Positions 8,146 through 19,200 of a stretch of DNA of 64,000 nt are shown piece by piece. Position 1 is the first letter of the stretch; each line of letters opens with the position of its first letter. Source of the stretch: Chitinophaga niabensis (GTDB taxonomy: Bacteria > Bacteroidota > Bacteroidia > Chitinophagales > Chitinophagaceae). The stretch covers positions 1,617,001 to 1,681,000 of the forward strand of contig NZ_CP154260.1 in the NCBI RefSeq assembly GCF_039545795.1, given 5' to 3'. The notes under the pieces are model-generated. The model did not search any database, was not told the DNA's origin, and saw nothing but the letters and a program-made list of their open reading frames with translations. Both the position numbers and the translations under genes were made by a program.

Positions 8146-10049
8146 TAGTAGTTAGGATTTTGAATCAAAGAGTTGTTTTCAATACCGGGGATAGGACGGT
8201 AGTAGGCTTTGGGTTCAAAGTTCTTGGCACTATTCCCCGGTTCCACATTCGCCCGCACGAAAATGTATTTCAAAGATCCTGTTATAAAGTCGGCCATGGT
8301 TATAAGGCCTCTGCGGTGATAGGTGTTATTGAAGAAGGTGTGGTATTCCCTGCGCCTGTAATATTCCCAGGTGGTATTATATTCCAGGGCAAACTCAGCT
8401 TTGCGCTCATAACGTACGTTCTGTGTGGTGAGATCAACATTGTCCAGGAATCCGGCGCGTTTACGTACTTTATTCAATGCTTCCCTTGCGGTGATAACAC
8501 CTCCTGCATCAGGCAGGCTGCTTTCGGCAACAGCTTCTGCATAGTTCAGTAATACTTCTGCATACCGTAGTTCCGAGAAAGGTGTTACCACCTGGTCCCA
8601 TACCTGGTCATTGGCGCCATTCAGGTACTTCTTCAACAGAAAGCCGGAGCGGGTACCATTGGCGCGGTTGCTCACCCATCCTGAAACATTTCCTTCGCTG
8701 GCATCTCCTTTACCATAGTAATCAACGCCATTGTAAGTGTATTTGTCGTTAGTCTGCCAGATAGCATCTCCGTTGTTCTTTACAAGGCCTCCCTGCATAA
8801 TGATGGTTTTCCCGCCCCATTGGGTGCCGGGCAGTATAACAGATGCATATAAGCGAGGATCCCTGTTAGCGAAGATCTCCGTGAGGTTGTCATATCTTTT
8901 GTAATTGATGGTTTTAGAGAAGGCATACCCTACGGTATAATTTTCGTTACCATCTGTAGTCGTTTCGAGTTTTACATTATAAGTGCCTGCGCGGGTAAGG
9001 GGATCGATCTTTGCGTAGGATTCAACCAGGTCTAATGTGGGGCCTACGCGGCCGCCAAATTCAACCGACAATTGATTTGGCTCATGCCATTTACCCATAT
9101 TATGTGCAACGCCGGGATAGATGAAGTTCCGGAGCAGGATCACTTCTGATATACCTTTCCCTGCTGTGAACACCTTGCCATAGTTAATAGCGGCTTCATT
9201 CAGTGTTGCAGGCGCTTCTCCATACAAAGCAAACTTACCGCTTTTGATCACTTCAGCGGATGCATTGATACACTCCTGGTAGAAGAACCGGATATCTTCT
9301 GCGGTGAATCCACCTGCAAGGCCTTCTGTAACAGCCTGGCCAGAGAGGGCGGCGCCATTGGCGTTCCAGAATTTACCAACAGAGGCAGCATGCAGCGCCA
9401 CCCTTGATTTTAAAGCAAAGGCCGTCCATTTGTTCGCACGTTCCTGTATGGTGGTATTAGGCAGCAGTTTGGCAGCACTGTCACATTCCGCGAGGATGAA
9501 CTTCCAGGTAGCTACTTCTTTACTGCGGGGAATTTTGATAGTCTTGTAATCTCCGTTGAACTGCTGCACTTCTGTAATGATGGGTACGCCGCCATATCTT
9601 CTGGCCAATGCGAAGTAAGTATAGGCTAAAAAGAAATGGTACTCGCCCCGCAGCATCTCTAATGTAGCCGGGTTGGATGGCCGCATCAGCGGGAGGTTTT
9701 CTTTTAGTTCGTTGTACTTCCGTACATATACATACAGATCTCCCCAGTTGCCGAACCTATCCGGTTGCCCCGCATGATCGCCCCATTCACTGTGCACTGC
9801 TTCAGGTGTGGCCATCATATTGGTTTTACCGCCATCACAACGGGTGAGATTAAACCTGTTGGTGAAATCATAACGGTAATCTTCCATCGGCAGATCAAAA
9901 TACAGCCCCGCCATATAGGCATTGATGCCGCCATCGCTGGCAAACAGGGCATTTCCCGTCATCCTGTCCTTCGGTTCTACTTCCAGGAAGTTGGAGCAGG
10001 AACTCAGGCAGAACAGGGATATTATTAAAAGAGTTGTGTAACGCTTCAT
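8145..10049 (-). CDS. RagB/SusD family nutrient-uptake lipoprotein
   Basis: A 634-residue surface lipoprotein with signal MKRYTTLLIISLFCLSSC (Cys18). The N-terminal SusD signature FLEVEPKDRMTGNALFASDGGINAYMAGLY, the TPR-like helical part and the C-terminal RYAEVLLNYAEA...LNKVRKRAGF block, ending in YYRPIPGIENN, are all present. It is somewhat longer than the usual 480-600 residues because of loops in the middle. SusD proteins form the lid of the SusC channel and bind the incoming oligosaccharide. It lies 11 bases downstream of its SusC partner and is coupled to the DUF3823-like gene. Confidence 0.95.
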   Translation of the reverse strand: MKRYTTLLIISLFCLSSCSNFLEVEPKDRMTGNALFASDGGINAYMAGLYFDLPMEDYRYDFTNRFNLTRCDGGKTNMMATPEAVHSEWGDHAGQPDRFGNWGDLYVYVRKYNELKENLPLMRPSNPATLEMLRGEYHFFLAYTYFALARRYGGVPIITEVQQFNGDYKTIKIPRSKEVATWKFILAECDSAAKLLPNTTIQERANKWTAFALKSRVALHAASVGKFWNANGAALSGQAVTEGLAGGFTAEDIRFFYQECINASAEVIKSGKFALYGEAPATLNEAAINYGKVFTAGKGISEVILLRNFIYPGVAHNMGKWHEPNQLSVEFGGRVGPTLDLVESYAKIDPLTRAGTYNVKLETTTDGNENYTVGYAFSKTINYKRYDNLTEIFANRDPRLYASVILPGTQWGGKTIIMQGGLVKNNGDAIWQTNDKYTYNGVDYYGKGDASEGNVSGWVSNRANGTRSGFLLKKYLNGANDQVWDQVVTPFSELRYAEVLLNYAEAVAESSLPDAGGVITAREALNKVRKRAGFLDNVDLTTQNVRYERKAEFALEYNTTWEYYRRREYHTFFNNTYHRRGLITMADFITGSLKYIFVRANVEPGNSAKNFEPKAYYRPIPGIENNSLIQNPNY

Positions 10050-10060
10050 AGCATGGAGAA

Positions 10061-13000
10061 TTAAAAGGTTAGGTTTACGCCAAAGTTGTAGCCCTTTGAA
10101 AGCGGATACTGGAATCCGTTCCCATCAGTGATCTCGGGATCAAAACTTTTAAGATAACTGTTGCAGATCACCAGTGGATTGAACAGGTTTACATAACACC
10201 TGAACCTTGAAACACCCAGGAACCGTAAAACGCTGTTCGGTAATCTGTAACCTATTTCCATATTCTTCAAACGGGCATAGGTAGCATCTACCCGCTGGAT
10301 GTCGCTCTCCAGGTAGTTAGCGCCATTGTCTGAATCCAGCCGGCGTGTGGAAGGATATTTCCCCGGGATCCATTCACTGTTAGGATCGTATATATCTGCC
10401 AGATGCCAGCGGTCATAGTAGAAGGCAGGTGAGTTGGCAGCATCAAGTGCAAGCACCCTGCCTAACACCTCGTTGTAGCGCAGGGAATACATACCCGCTC
10501 CCTGCCAGAGCATATTAAAGTCCAGGCCTCTCCAACTTGCATTGATATTAAGTCCGAAGCCCATCTTTGGCTGGCCGTTCCAGAAGAGCGGCATCTGATC
10601 TTTGCCATTGATCACACCATCGCCATTTACATCCAGGTGCATGTAATCGCCGGGTAATGTTCTGGAATTGCCATAAGAAGTGGTTTCTATCACACCATTG
10701 CGTATCGCATCGTAGTTCTGGTATTGCCCGGCAACCTGGTAGCCCCAGCCAATGTCCTGCCAGCGGTTAGCAGCTCCATTCCTCCACCTGTCGTAACTGC
10801 TGCGGAAAGGTGCCCTTTCCAGGTACAGCATCTGTGTACGGCCAATGTACATATTGCCGGATACACCATATTCCAGCTCACCTATCCTGTTCTTATGCCC
10901 GATGCTCATTTCAAAACCATCTGTACGGTCACTGTTCAGGTTTTCCTGTGGTAAGGCGGCACCGAAGGTATTGGGTAAGGCCTGAGCGCGTGTGGCCAGC
11001 AGGCCCGTCCTGTTCCTGCGGAAGAGGTCGAATGTAAAGTCCAGTTTGCCATTCCATAAACTAACGTCAATACCTACGTCTGCTGTTTTGGAAGTGGTCC
11101 ATGTAAGGTTGGCATTCAATAGCCCTGCATTGGTATACCCGCTGATAAATTTATCGCCGAGCACATAACCATTATAACTCGTATAACCCGGAATAAACTG
11201 GAAGGCATTACCCGCATCCTGTGCGGTAGTACCATAGGAGCCTCTCAGTTTCAGGTCAGTGATCACCCGCGTATTGTTTTTCAGGAAAGGTTCTTCAGAT
11301 ATCCGCCATCCCCCTGATATCACAGGGAAGAAACCCCATCGTTTATCCGGTGCATACCGGTATGATCCATCTTCACGGAAGGCAAACTCAAGCAGGTACT
11401 TGCTCCTGTAGTCATAGTTGAAACGCCCGATGAATGATGCGTATTTAAACACGCCGGTATTACCCGCTGTTTGCTGATTGGTCACCGGTGCCCGGTCTAT
11501 ATTATCGATGGTGAACAGATCGCCTTCATAAAAACGTTTGCCGCTCAGGTAACGTGTGTTATCCTGGCGTGCCTCTGCAACCAGTACAACACCAACATTA
11601 TGATGCTGTGCAATTTGTTTGTTGTAGAGGATATGCCCCTGGAAGTTCAGGCGTGTTGTGGTACCCGCTTCTTCCTGTATGCTTGGATCGTAGTTGTTGT
11701 AAGGCGTGTAGCTGTCTGTGGTAGCAGAGTAGATGTAGTTGATAGCTCTTTTCTGTACACGTGTTCTGATAGTGGTCTTTCCATCATATGCTCCCTGGAA
11801 CCTTAGTTGCAGGCCTTCTACATTGGGAACGTTAATGGTCATTGCAAGAAAGGATTGAAAGAATTTATCCCTCCATTCCCCATAACCAAAAATATCGCGC
11901 TGGGAGAACTGCAGCGGGTTATCACTGAATGTACGCGGACGATTATAGTACAGCGGGTTATTATTCGCATATACACTCTCTGAAGGTATCAGCCCGTGGG
12001 CAGCTTTATTCAGATAGAAGAATGCATCATCCCAGGTACCCGGTTGTTTGCGGTAATCCGTAAAGCCGTAAAGGTTCAGTTCCACCTTTACATATTTATT
12101 AGGCTGGAAGGTAGTACCGTTCCTGAACGAGTATTTATTGTAACCGATATCTCCGCTTCTGAGCAAACCGTTATCAGTCATATATCCTATGTTGGTATAG
12201 GTGGATATTTTATCCGTGCCGCCTTCTATGGTGATATTATGCTGATGCTGGAAAGCTACCTGTTGAAATACTTCTTTATACCAGTTGGTATAGGGGAGGG
12301 CCTTTGCTTCTTCCAATGCCTGCTTTGAAGAAAAGTAAGGTGTTCCTGTAGAGTTGAATGCATCTTCATTCCTGATCTCCCAATACTGGCTCACATCCAT
12401 CATCTTCGTATGCTGTGTTGGCCTTGTAACGCCTGCCAGTCCACTGTAAGAAACACGCAGCGGGCCTTTGGTACCTGATTTTGTTTTTACAAGAATTACA
12501 CCATTGCTGGAATTGATACCGTATATAGCGGCAGATGCATCTTTTAGTACCGTGATGCTTTCAATATCCTCCGGGTTGAGTTTCTGAAACTCTGTTGGTT
12601 CGTTACGCACCACCCCATCAATTACAAACATAGGTGTACCCATGCCGCGTATATTGATATTGGTGCTAAAACCTCCGGGTGTACCATTGTTCTGGCGGAT
12701 CTGCAATCCCGGTACCTTACCTGCCAGGGCAACGGCAAGAGAAGGAGCGCGGGTGGTAATAATGTCTTTGTTGGAGATACTGCTGATAGACCCTGTGAGG
12801 CTGAGTTTCCGCAGTCTTCCATATCCTACCACCACCACTTCGTTGAGCGCTTCGTCCGTAGCTTCCAGCATAACACGCAGCCCCTGCCCGGTACTGACCT
12901 CTACTGTTTTCATACCTACATAGGTCACTACAATAACGGCAATGTTATCCGGCACACTGAAAGAGAACTTTCCCTGCAGATCTGTAGTGGTGCCAAGTTT

Positions 13001-13387
13001 GGTGCCTTTCGCCGTAACGGTGGCGCCTGGTATGGGTTCACCCTTTTGGTCAACTACAACACCTTCTACTTTTTTGTCCTGCTGGGGTGGTTCCGCTTTC
13101 TGTTTGATCAGCACTGTTGTATTGTGGATCTCAAATGTGAGCGGCTGATCCGTTAAACAGAGCTTCAGTGCTTCCGCCAAGGGTTTGCGGGTTACCTGTA
13201 AGGTTACGGGAGTGGCTCGTTTTAGTTCTTCGGATACATAGAGGAAGTCGTACCCGGTTTGTTTTTTAAGCATGTTAAATACTTTGGCGAGGGGAGCATT
13301 CCTGATATTCAGGCTTACTTCCTGGGCCTCTGCCTCCGCCCTTGGCTGAAAGAAACCGATCAGCAACATGAGTGTAGAAAGTTTCAT
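10061..13387 (-). CDS. SusC/RagA TonB-dependent transporter with N-terminal STN domain
   Basis: This 1108-residue outer-membrane protein has a short signal peptide, an STN domain (about 22-95, QEVSLNIRNAPLAKVFNMLKKQTGYDF), a carboxypeptidase-regulatory-like domain (about 107-180, GVVVDQKGEPIPGATVTAKG), a TonB-dependent plug (NEVVVVGYG, FVIDGVVRNEP, ITVLKDASAAIYG) and a long beta-barrel. The STN domain is the signalling module that contacts a FecR anti-sigma factor in the periplasm; the matching FecR and ECF sigma genes lie directly upstream at 13481-15277. It should import a glycan fragment with the SusD protein encoded 11 bases downstream. Confidence 0.95.
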   Translation of the reverse strand: MKLSTLMLLIGFFQPRAEAEAQEVSLNIRNAPLAKVFNMLKKQTGYDFLYVSEELKRATPVTLQVTRKPLAEALKLCLTDQPLTFEIHNTTVLIKQKAEPPQQDKKVEGVVVDQKGEPIPGATVTAKGTKLGTTTDLQGKFSFSVPDNIAVIVVTYVGMKTVEVSTGQGLRVMLEATDEALNEVVVVGYGRLRKLSLTGSISSISNKDIITTRAPSLAVALAGKVPGLQIRQNNGTPGGFSTNINIRGMGTPMFVIDGVVRNEPTEFQKLNPEDIESITVLKDASAAIYGINSSNGVILVKTKSGTKGPLRVSYSGLAGVTRPTQHTKMMDVSQYWEIRNEDAFNSTGTPYFSSKQALEEAKALPYTNWYKEVFQQVAFQHQHNITIEGGTDKISTYTNIGYMTDNGLLRSGDIGYNKYSFRNGTTFQPNKYVKVELNLYGFTDYRKQPGTWDDAFFYLNKAAHGLIPSESVYANNNPLYYNRPRTFSDNPLQFSQRDIFGYGEWRDKFFQSFLAMTINVPNVEGLQLRFQGAYDGKTTIRTRVQKRAINYIYSATTDSYTPYNNYDPSIQEEAGTTTRLNFQGHILYNKQIAQHHNVGVVLVAEARQDNTRYLSGKRFYEGDLFTIDNIDRAPVTNQQTAGNTGVFKYASFIGRFNYDYRSKYLLEFAFREDGSYRYAPDKRWGFFPVISGGWRISEEPFLKNNTRVITDLKLRGSYGTTAQDAGNAFQFIPGYTSYNGYVLGDKFISGYTNAGLLNANLTWTTSKTADVGIDVSLWNGKLDFTFDLFRRNRTGLLATRAQALPNTFGAALPQENLNSDRTDGFEMSIGHKNRIGELEYGVSGNMYIGRTQMLYLERAPFRSSYDRWRNGAANRWQDIGWGYQVAGQYQNYDAIRNGVIETTSYGNSRTLPGDYMHLDVNGDGVINGKDQMPLFWNGQPKMGFGLNINASWRGLDFNMLWQGAGMYSLRYNEVLGRVLALDAANSPAFYYDRWHLADIYDPNSEWIPGKYPSTRRLDSDNGANYLESDIQRVDATYARLKNMEIGYRLPNSVLRFLGVSRFRCYVNLFNPLVICNSYLKSFDPEITDGNGFQYPLSKGYNFGVNLTF

Positions 13388-13480
13388 GGCAAGCTAGGTT
13401 TTATATAATAGAAATCCGATCCGGCGGTGAAGCCGGTTAGTTAATTGTAAATGCTGTAAGTATGCTGAGAGAAGAGTATG

Positions 13481-14620
13481 TTACATTAAAACAGTCACCT
13501 TGTTATTATTTATGCTGAACCGCATGCCGCTCAGTGATTCAAGATGTTTCAATAATTCATCCAATCCTTTGGAGCGGGAGTAGGTGCCTCCGAACTTCAT
13601 AGGATTAGGCTTTCCTTCATAACTGATTTCAAGATTGTACCACCGTGCCAGGTTTCTCATAATAGACCTTATATCCTGGTCTTCAAAAAGGAAGTTACCT
13701 TGTAACCAGGCGAGTGCCTGATCTGTATCCACATCCTTTTTCTGCATTTGGTTGTTGCCGGAGAAGATAGTAGCCTGCTGACCGGGTTTCAGACTTACCA
13801 TACCGTTCGGCCCTGTTACATTTACACCTCCTTCTACCAGTGTAGCAGATACCTGGTCTTCATCCTCATAGGCGGAGATATTGAAACTGGTGCCGGTTGC
13901 AAGGATCTCGGCCCCGCCGGCCCTGACTTTGAAAGGCTGTTCACTGTTTTTAGCCACATCAAAATAAGCTTCTCCCGAGAGTGTGACCACGCGTTCCTTA
14001 TCTGTAAATGCAGTTGGCCAGGTAAGGCTTGTGGCGGAATTAAGCCACACTACAGTGCCGTCCGGTAAGGTGATCCGGTATTGGCCTCCACGGGGAATGC
14101 TGAGCGTATTATTGCGATTTTGGAAGGGCGCATCTGCTGCTTCATATAATAATTGTCCGTTGGCAAGCTTGGATACTTTAACACCTCCTTTATTGAACAA
14201 CATGCCTGTGTCCGCATCATCCAGTGTGATCTCAGATCCATCGGAGAGTGTCAGCCGGGCAGCTTTGCTACCCGGTTTAACTGCCTTTTCAGTATAGTAT
14301 CGTTTTACTTCTTTATCCGTACTGCCCGTGCGGAAGATCCAGGCTGCAGCGAAACAACACAGTAGAACAGAGGCTGCTACTGCGATCTTTCTTAACGTGA
14401 ATATTCTTTTCTCCGGCTTCTTCTTTTTAAAGATCTGATCTTCAATCTGCGAACGCATCAGCCGCTGCACCAGCAAACGCTCTTCCTCACTGCTCCATCG
14501 CCAGCCGGAAGAGGCCTGCCTTTCTGCAAACCATTTTTCAAGCAATGCTTTTTGCTCCGGGCTGCAGGCACCGGCTTCGTATTGCTTTAAAAGGGTTATT
14601 ATATCTTCTTTACCGGTCAT
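13481..14620 (-). CDS. FecR-family anti-sigma factor with DUF4974 tail
   Basis: A 379-residue inner-membrane protein. The N-terminal cytosolic part (about 1-75) should bind the sigma factor; one transmembrane helix follows (about 76-95, IAVAASVLLCCFAAAWIF). The periplasmic FecR domain is at about 175-275 (GGQYRITLPDGTVVWLNSATSLTWP, GEAYFDVAKN), and the DUF4974 domain at the C-terminus (about 305-378, FLFEDQDIRSIMRNLARWYNLEI) is typical of Bacteroidota. It lies between its ECF sigma gene (72-base gap upstream) and the STN-SusC it is expected to sense (93-base gap downstream). Confidence 0.92.
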   Translation of the reverse strand: MTGKEDIITLLKQYEAGACSPEQKALLEKWFAERQASSGWRWSSEEERLLVQRLMRSQIEDQIFKKKKPEKRIFTLRKIAVAASVLLCCFAAAWIFRTGSTDKEVKRYYTEKAVKPGSKAARLTLSDGSEITLDDADTGMLFNKGGVKVSKLANGQLLYEAADAPFQNRNNTLSIPRGGQYRITLPDGTVVWLNSATSLTWPTAFTDKERVVTLSGEAYFDVAKNSEQPFKVRAGGAEILATGTSFNISAYEDEDQVSATLVEGGVNVTGPNGMVSLKPGQQATIFSGNNQMQKKDVDTDQALAWLQGNFLFEDQDIRSIMRNLARWYNLEISYEGKPNPMKFGGTYSRSKGLDELLKHLESLSGMRFSINNNKVTVLM

Positions 14621-14692
14621 CAGATCAACGTGGTTCAGTAGTAAGTGTCAGAATAAGGAAGTTGGTAGTAGATGGAATGAAAAATATTTTTC

Positions 14693-15277
14693 TCAGAGAC
14701 TTTTCAGCAGTATTAACAGCAGTAGGGCAGAAGGAAGATCTCCTTCCATTTTAAGGCGGATGAGTTTCAGGGAGTTACTGATCTGTTTTTTTACCGTTTT
14801 ATCGGAGATGTTCAGCTTTGCTGCTATCTCCCTGTAAGAAAGCCGCTGCTCGCGGCTTAACAGGAAAACCTCCCTCATTTTGGGAGGAAGGTTGGCCACT
14901 TCAGTATTAATAATAGATTGCAATTCCCCGTTGATCATCAGTTCCTCCGGACTTTCATCATGCGCCTGTAAAAAGTTCAGGAGGGAGGACAGGTAGTCTC
15001 TTTTCCGGATATTCATCCGGATATACCCCAGCGCTTTATACCGGGCAATAGAAAAAATATAAGCTTTGAAAGACTGCACATTACCCAGGGAGGTGCGTTG
15101 CTGCCATACGGTAATAAAAGTATCCTGCACAATATCCATACTGTCTTCCTTATCCTGGAGTACATGCATTACATAGCCGAAAAGCGGCTCCCAGTAACGA
15201 TCGTACAGCTCAGAAAAAGCCTTGTCATCTCCTGAAGACAGGAATTGAATGAACCCAGTTTCTTCAACCGAACACAT
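14693..15277 (-). CDS. ECF RNA polymerase sigma-70 factor
   Basis: A 194-residue protein with sigma region 2 (FSELYDRYWEPLFGYVMHVLQDKEDSMDIVQDTFITVWQ) and region 4 (LPPKMREVFLLSREQRLSYREIAAKLNISDKTVKKQI), as in the Bacteroidota extracytoplasmic-function sigma family. A hydrophobic C-terminal tail (PSALLLLILLKSL) is common in this group. With FecR and STN-SusC downstream it forms the usual trans-envelope cascade: substrate binding at SusC is relayed to FecR, releasing this factor to transcribe the locus. Confidence 0.92.
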   Translation of the reverse strand: MCSVEETGFIQFLSSGDDKAFSELYDRYWEPLFGYVMHVLQDKEDSMDIVQDTFITVWQQRTSLGNVQSFKAYIFSIARYKALGYIRMNIRKRDYLSSLLNFLQAHDESPEELMINGELQSIINTEVANLPPKMREVFLLSREQRLSYREIAAKLNISDKTVKKQISNSLKLIRLKMEGDLPSALLLLILLKSL

Positions 15278-15484
15278 GAAATTGGTATGTTTTTTTAAAC
15301 GTGGATGATGGAGGTCAAAGTAAATTAGGATAAATTTCTGATAGATGCAAGAAGCGGGTATTAAAGACGGTGTTGCAACTCTTATTTACAGCGCAAGGTA
15401 TTTGTTGCAGAGTACTTTATAAGATTCTTCTAATACACCGGTATTTAACTATTCGGTCAGTATGAAGGCTAAATCTGGCAGGGT

Positions 15485-16243
15485 TTACTTATTTTTTTTG
15501 GCGTAATCCGTTGGCGTCATGCCGAATTGTTTAAGGAAAAGTTTGGCAAAGTTGGCCTGTGATTGAAACCCTACTTCATCGGCTATTTCAAAGATCTTAT
15601 AATTACCTGAAACTAATAGCTCTGCTGCCTTTTTAAGCCGGGTGGTGTTGATCAGTTCATGCGGCGTCATGTTGGAAATACCGCTGATCTTCCGGTAGAG
15701 TGTGGCCCGGCTCATGTTCATATATTTGGCGAGCTTTTCAACATCCAGGTCTATATCCTGCATCTGGCTCCTGATAGCCTGGTTTAATTGCTCCAGAAAG
15801 GTTTGATCAGATTTTGAGTGGGCAATGCTGGTAATATCCGCAGAGGGGGATTGAAAAAAATGCTGTGTTATCCTGGCACGATTGTTAAACAGGTTGGTGA
15901 TCTGTACCCGTAAATGTTCCGGTGAAAAAGGTTTGTCTATATAAGCATCTGCCCCCATATCCAGCCCTTCGATCCGCGATTGCAGCATGTTTTTAGCCGT
16001 AAGGAGTATAACAGGAATATGGCTGTAGGAAACCGTATTCTTAATGTTACGGCAAAGTTCAAACCCATCCATCTGGGGCATCATCACGTCACTTATAACC
16101 AGGTCTATCGATTCCGTTAATAATGTTGTGAGTGCAGATTTTCCATTGGAAGCGGTGTATATGGTATAATTTTCTTCCAGTTCTTCTGTCAGGAATTCAA
16201 GCACATCCGCATCATCGTCTACTAACAAAATTTTATATTTCAT
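15485..16243 (-). CDS. Response regulator: receiver domain plus AraC-type HTH
   Basis: A 252-residue cytosolic protein. The receiver domain (about 1-120) has the acidic pair Asp10/Asp11, the phospho-acceptor Asp52 in VISDVMMPQMDGF and Lys84 in LLTAK. The C-terminal AraC-type DNA-binding domain covers about 150-252 (RATLYRKISGISNMTPHELINTTRLKKAAELL, FEIADEVGFQSQANFAKLFLKQFGMTPTDYAKK). The same domains usually form the C-terminal half of one-protein hybrid two-component systems; here they are a separate gene. Its ATG overlaps the end of the kinase gene by 11 bases in a different frame. It probably activates the divergent SusC operon starting at 19547. Confidence 0.93.
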   Translation of the reverse strand: MKYKILLVDDDADVLEFLTEELEENYTIYTASNGKSALTTLLTESIDLVISDVMMPQMDGFELCRNIKNTVSYSHIPVILLTAKNMLQSRIEGLDMGADAYIDKPFSPEHLRVQITNLFNNRARITQHFFQSPSADITSIAHSKSDQTFLEQLNQAIRSQMQDIDLDVEKLAKYMNMSRATLYRKISGISNMTPHELINTTRLKKAAELLVSGNYKIFEIADEVGFQSQANFAKLFLKQFGMTPTDYAKKNK

Positions 16244-19200
16244 GGGACGAGATTAAGTTATCTGTAGATATTATCAAAGGTATTTTTAAGATGAATACGT
16301 TTTTGCTGGTAACATCATCTGAAATGTAAAGCGTACCTCCATGTAATTCTGCCAGGGACCGGGATAATGGCAGCCCGATGCCTGTTCCTTCCTGGTGTTG
16401 GTTTTCACTCAGGCGGAAAAAGGGCTCAAAGATCTTCTCCTTTTTGCTGGCAGGTATAATATAACCATCATTCGAAAATTCGATGATAAAGTATTCGGTG
16501 TTTGGCTGCAGCAACCTGATCTTAACGGAATGCTGTGAATATTTTATGGCGTTGCTGAACAGGTTGCTCAGGATCTTATTCAGGGCTTCTTCATCTACAT
16601 AAGCATGTAAAGCGGGAGATGGCTGCAATGAAAATGAAATGTGTTTTTGTTCTGCCAGGGGCTTAAAGCTGAAAAAGGTATCCTCCAGCAATTTAGCTAC
16701 GTCTATTTTCCTGAAGGTGAGGCTAAAGCCCTTTGCTTCTGTTTTCCTGAAATCAAGCAGCTGGTTGGTGAGGTTGACTAACCTGTTGGTACTCTTCTCC
16801 ATTCTTGCAAGGTTTTTAGCGATAGCAGGAATGTGGATGGCTTGTTTTATCACCTTTTCCAATGGGCCTTTGATCAGCGTGAGGGGAGATCTTATCTCAT
16901 GCGCAATATTGGTCAGGAAGTTCATCTTTGCCTGGTAGATCTCTATATTCCTTTCATGTTCTATTTGCAATAACCTTATCCGTTTCTTTTCCTGGATACG
17001 CTTATAATAAAAGCGGGCTATATAATACACGATAGCTGTAATGGTAAGCATATAGAATAGATAAGCCCATATGCTGGCCCAGAAAGGGGGAGATATACTA
17101 ATGGTAAGGGATACCGGTTCTCCCCATTTTCCATTATTGCCGGCGGCTTTTACGGCAAAGGTGTAAGTGCCGGGGGAAAGATCAGTAAAGTGGGCCTTGT
17201 TACTTTTGGTATTTATCCAGTTGTTACCCAAGCCTTTCATGATGTACGCATATTGCGTCATGGTGGGGGCCGTATAACTCAGTGCAGCAAAATCAATACT
17301 GAAAGAAGCTTCGTTGTGAGCAAGTTTAATTTCAGGGCTGATCATCCTGGATCCCTGTTCTCTTAATTTATTAGTTGCTTCCTTACTGCTGATCTGGAAG
17401 TCAGTAATGTACAGCGGGGGCGTAAATGTATCCTGGATAAAAGCTTTGGGATTAAAGCCGATCATTCCTTTCACACTACCAAAGTACATATTCCCCTCCA
17501 GGTCTTTGTAGCCCGAGTTATAGTTAAACTGATCATTCAATAAACCATGTGCTTGCGTAAACAATTGAAGGGTTTCTTTTTCCGGATCAAAGCAAACCAG
17601 GCCTCTTCCAGTGCTTACCCATAGTTTGTTTTGTTCATCCTCCAGGATCTTGAAGATATAATCACTTGGCCAGCCTGTTTTTGTGGTATAACGGATGAAT
17701 TTGTTTTGTTTCCGGTCAAGCCTGCATATGCCGCCTCCTTCTGTGGCCACCCATAAAATGCCTCTGCTGTCTTCAAAAGTACTGTTCACCATATTGCTGC
17801 CAATGCTTGATCTGTTGAGAGGATCATATCTGTACCGGCCTCCTGATGCAGATGCTTTATTGTAATACAATAACCCCTGGCCATGGGTAGCTATCCAGAC
17901 CGTACCATCACGGCCTTGCATCACATTATGAATGTTGTAGTTTTCCAAAACTTCTTTCACATGGCTGAAGTTTTTAGTAACTGTATCATATTGCATCAGA
18001 TCTGCCTGGCTGCCTATGAGGATTTCCCCGGATTGTGCCTGGATGATGGAAAGGATGAAATTATAGTTCAGGTTGCAGTTTGCTTTGGTATACCGTTTAA
18101 TAACCTTTCCGGTACTGATATTCATTACATCTATTCCGTGGTGGAACAGCCCTATCCATAACTCGTTGCCTTTCACCAGCAGGCCGTGAACATTAGAATG
18201 CGAGATGTCCCCCGGTTTGCCGCCAGGCAGGAAATGGGATATCTCCCCGGTTTTTGGATTAAGCTTGTTCAGCCCATTGTCTTCCGTGCCTATCCAGAGG
18301 TTGCCGTATTTGTCCTGTGTTATTTCACGCACGGCATTGCCACTCAGTGTGCAGGGATTATTATTGGGGAAATATTTGTGGAATGGGGCATATTGTTTGG
18401 GAAAGTAATTAATACCGCCAAAAAAGGTCCCTGCCCATAAACCGCCTTCTTTGTCCTTACAAAGCGTGTATATGGAATTGTCAGACAATGAATAGGGGTT
18501 GTTGTAATCCTTTTTAAGATTTGTATAGGTGTTTTTATCCAGGTCATATACATAGATGCCTGATTCTGCTGCTACCCAATATTCATTGTCATTTATCTGT
18601 ACGAAGTCTCTCACATAAACAGGCGTTCTGTCTGAGTTACTAAGTAAAGCATCTTTATACGTTCCTGTTGGTATGTCAAATATTTTTATTCCCTGTGTTG
18701 TTGTACCCAGTAAAAGCTTTCCATTCCTGCAATCGAGAATGGTGTTGATGATCTTTATCTCCGAAGGATGGGAGTGGGAGAAAATATTAAAGGAGGTCAG
18801 TGTGCCTTTACCGGGGTCATAACGTTTCAGTTGCTCATTTGCTGTAAACCAAACCTGGTCTTTGGCATCTATGCAAAGTGATGTGATGATCTCCCGGCTG
18901 TTGTTAAAAACAGGGATTACACGGTTAAGCTGTTCATTGTACTGATATATTTTTTCACCTATCAGGAACCAGATATTGCCTTTGCTGTCTGACTTTATAG
19001 ACCATATAACGGCTGCAATATTGGAGGCTGGGAGTAAATGGAATTTTTCTGTTTCGGGTTGATAAAGATAGATGCCATTATCTGTTCCTATCCACAACCT
19101 TTTTTTATTGTCTTCGAATAAGCATCGTATGAAATTGTTTCCGATGGAGCTGCTGTCTTCAGCATTGTTCCTGAAAATTTTAAAGGAATTACCATCAAAC

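Noticed and set aside
16233..16243. Programmed or accidental frameshift joining kinase and response regulator
   Set aside because: There is no slippery run at the junction, and the regulator has its own ATG and a complete receiver domain; a split gene pair is simpler.
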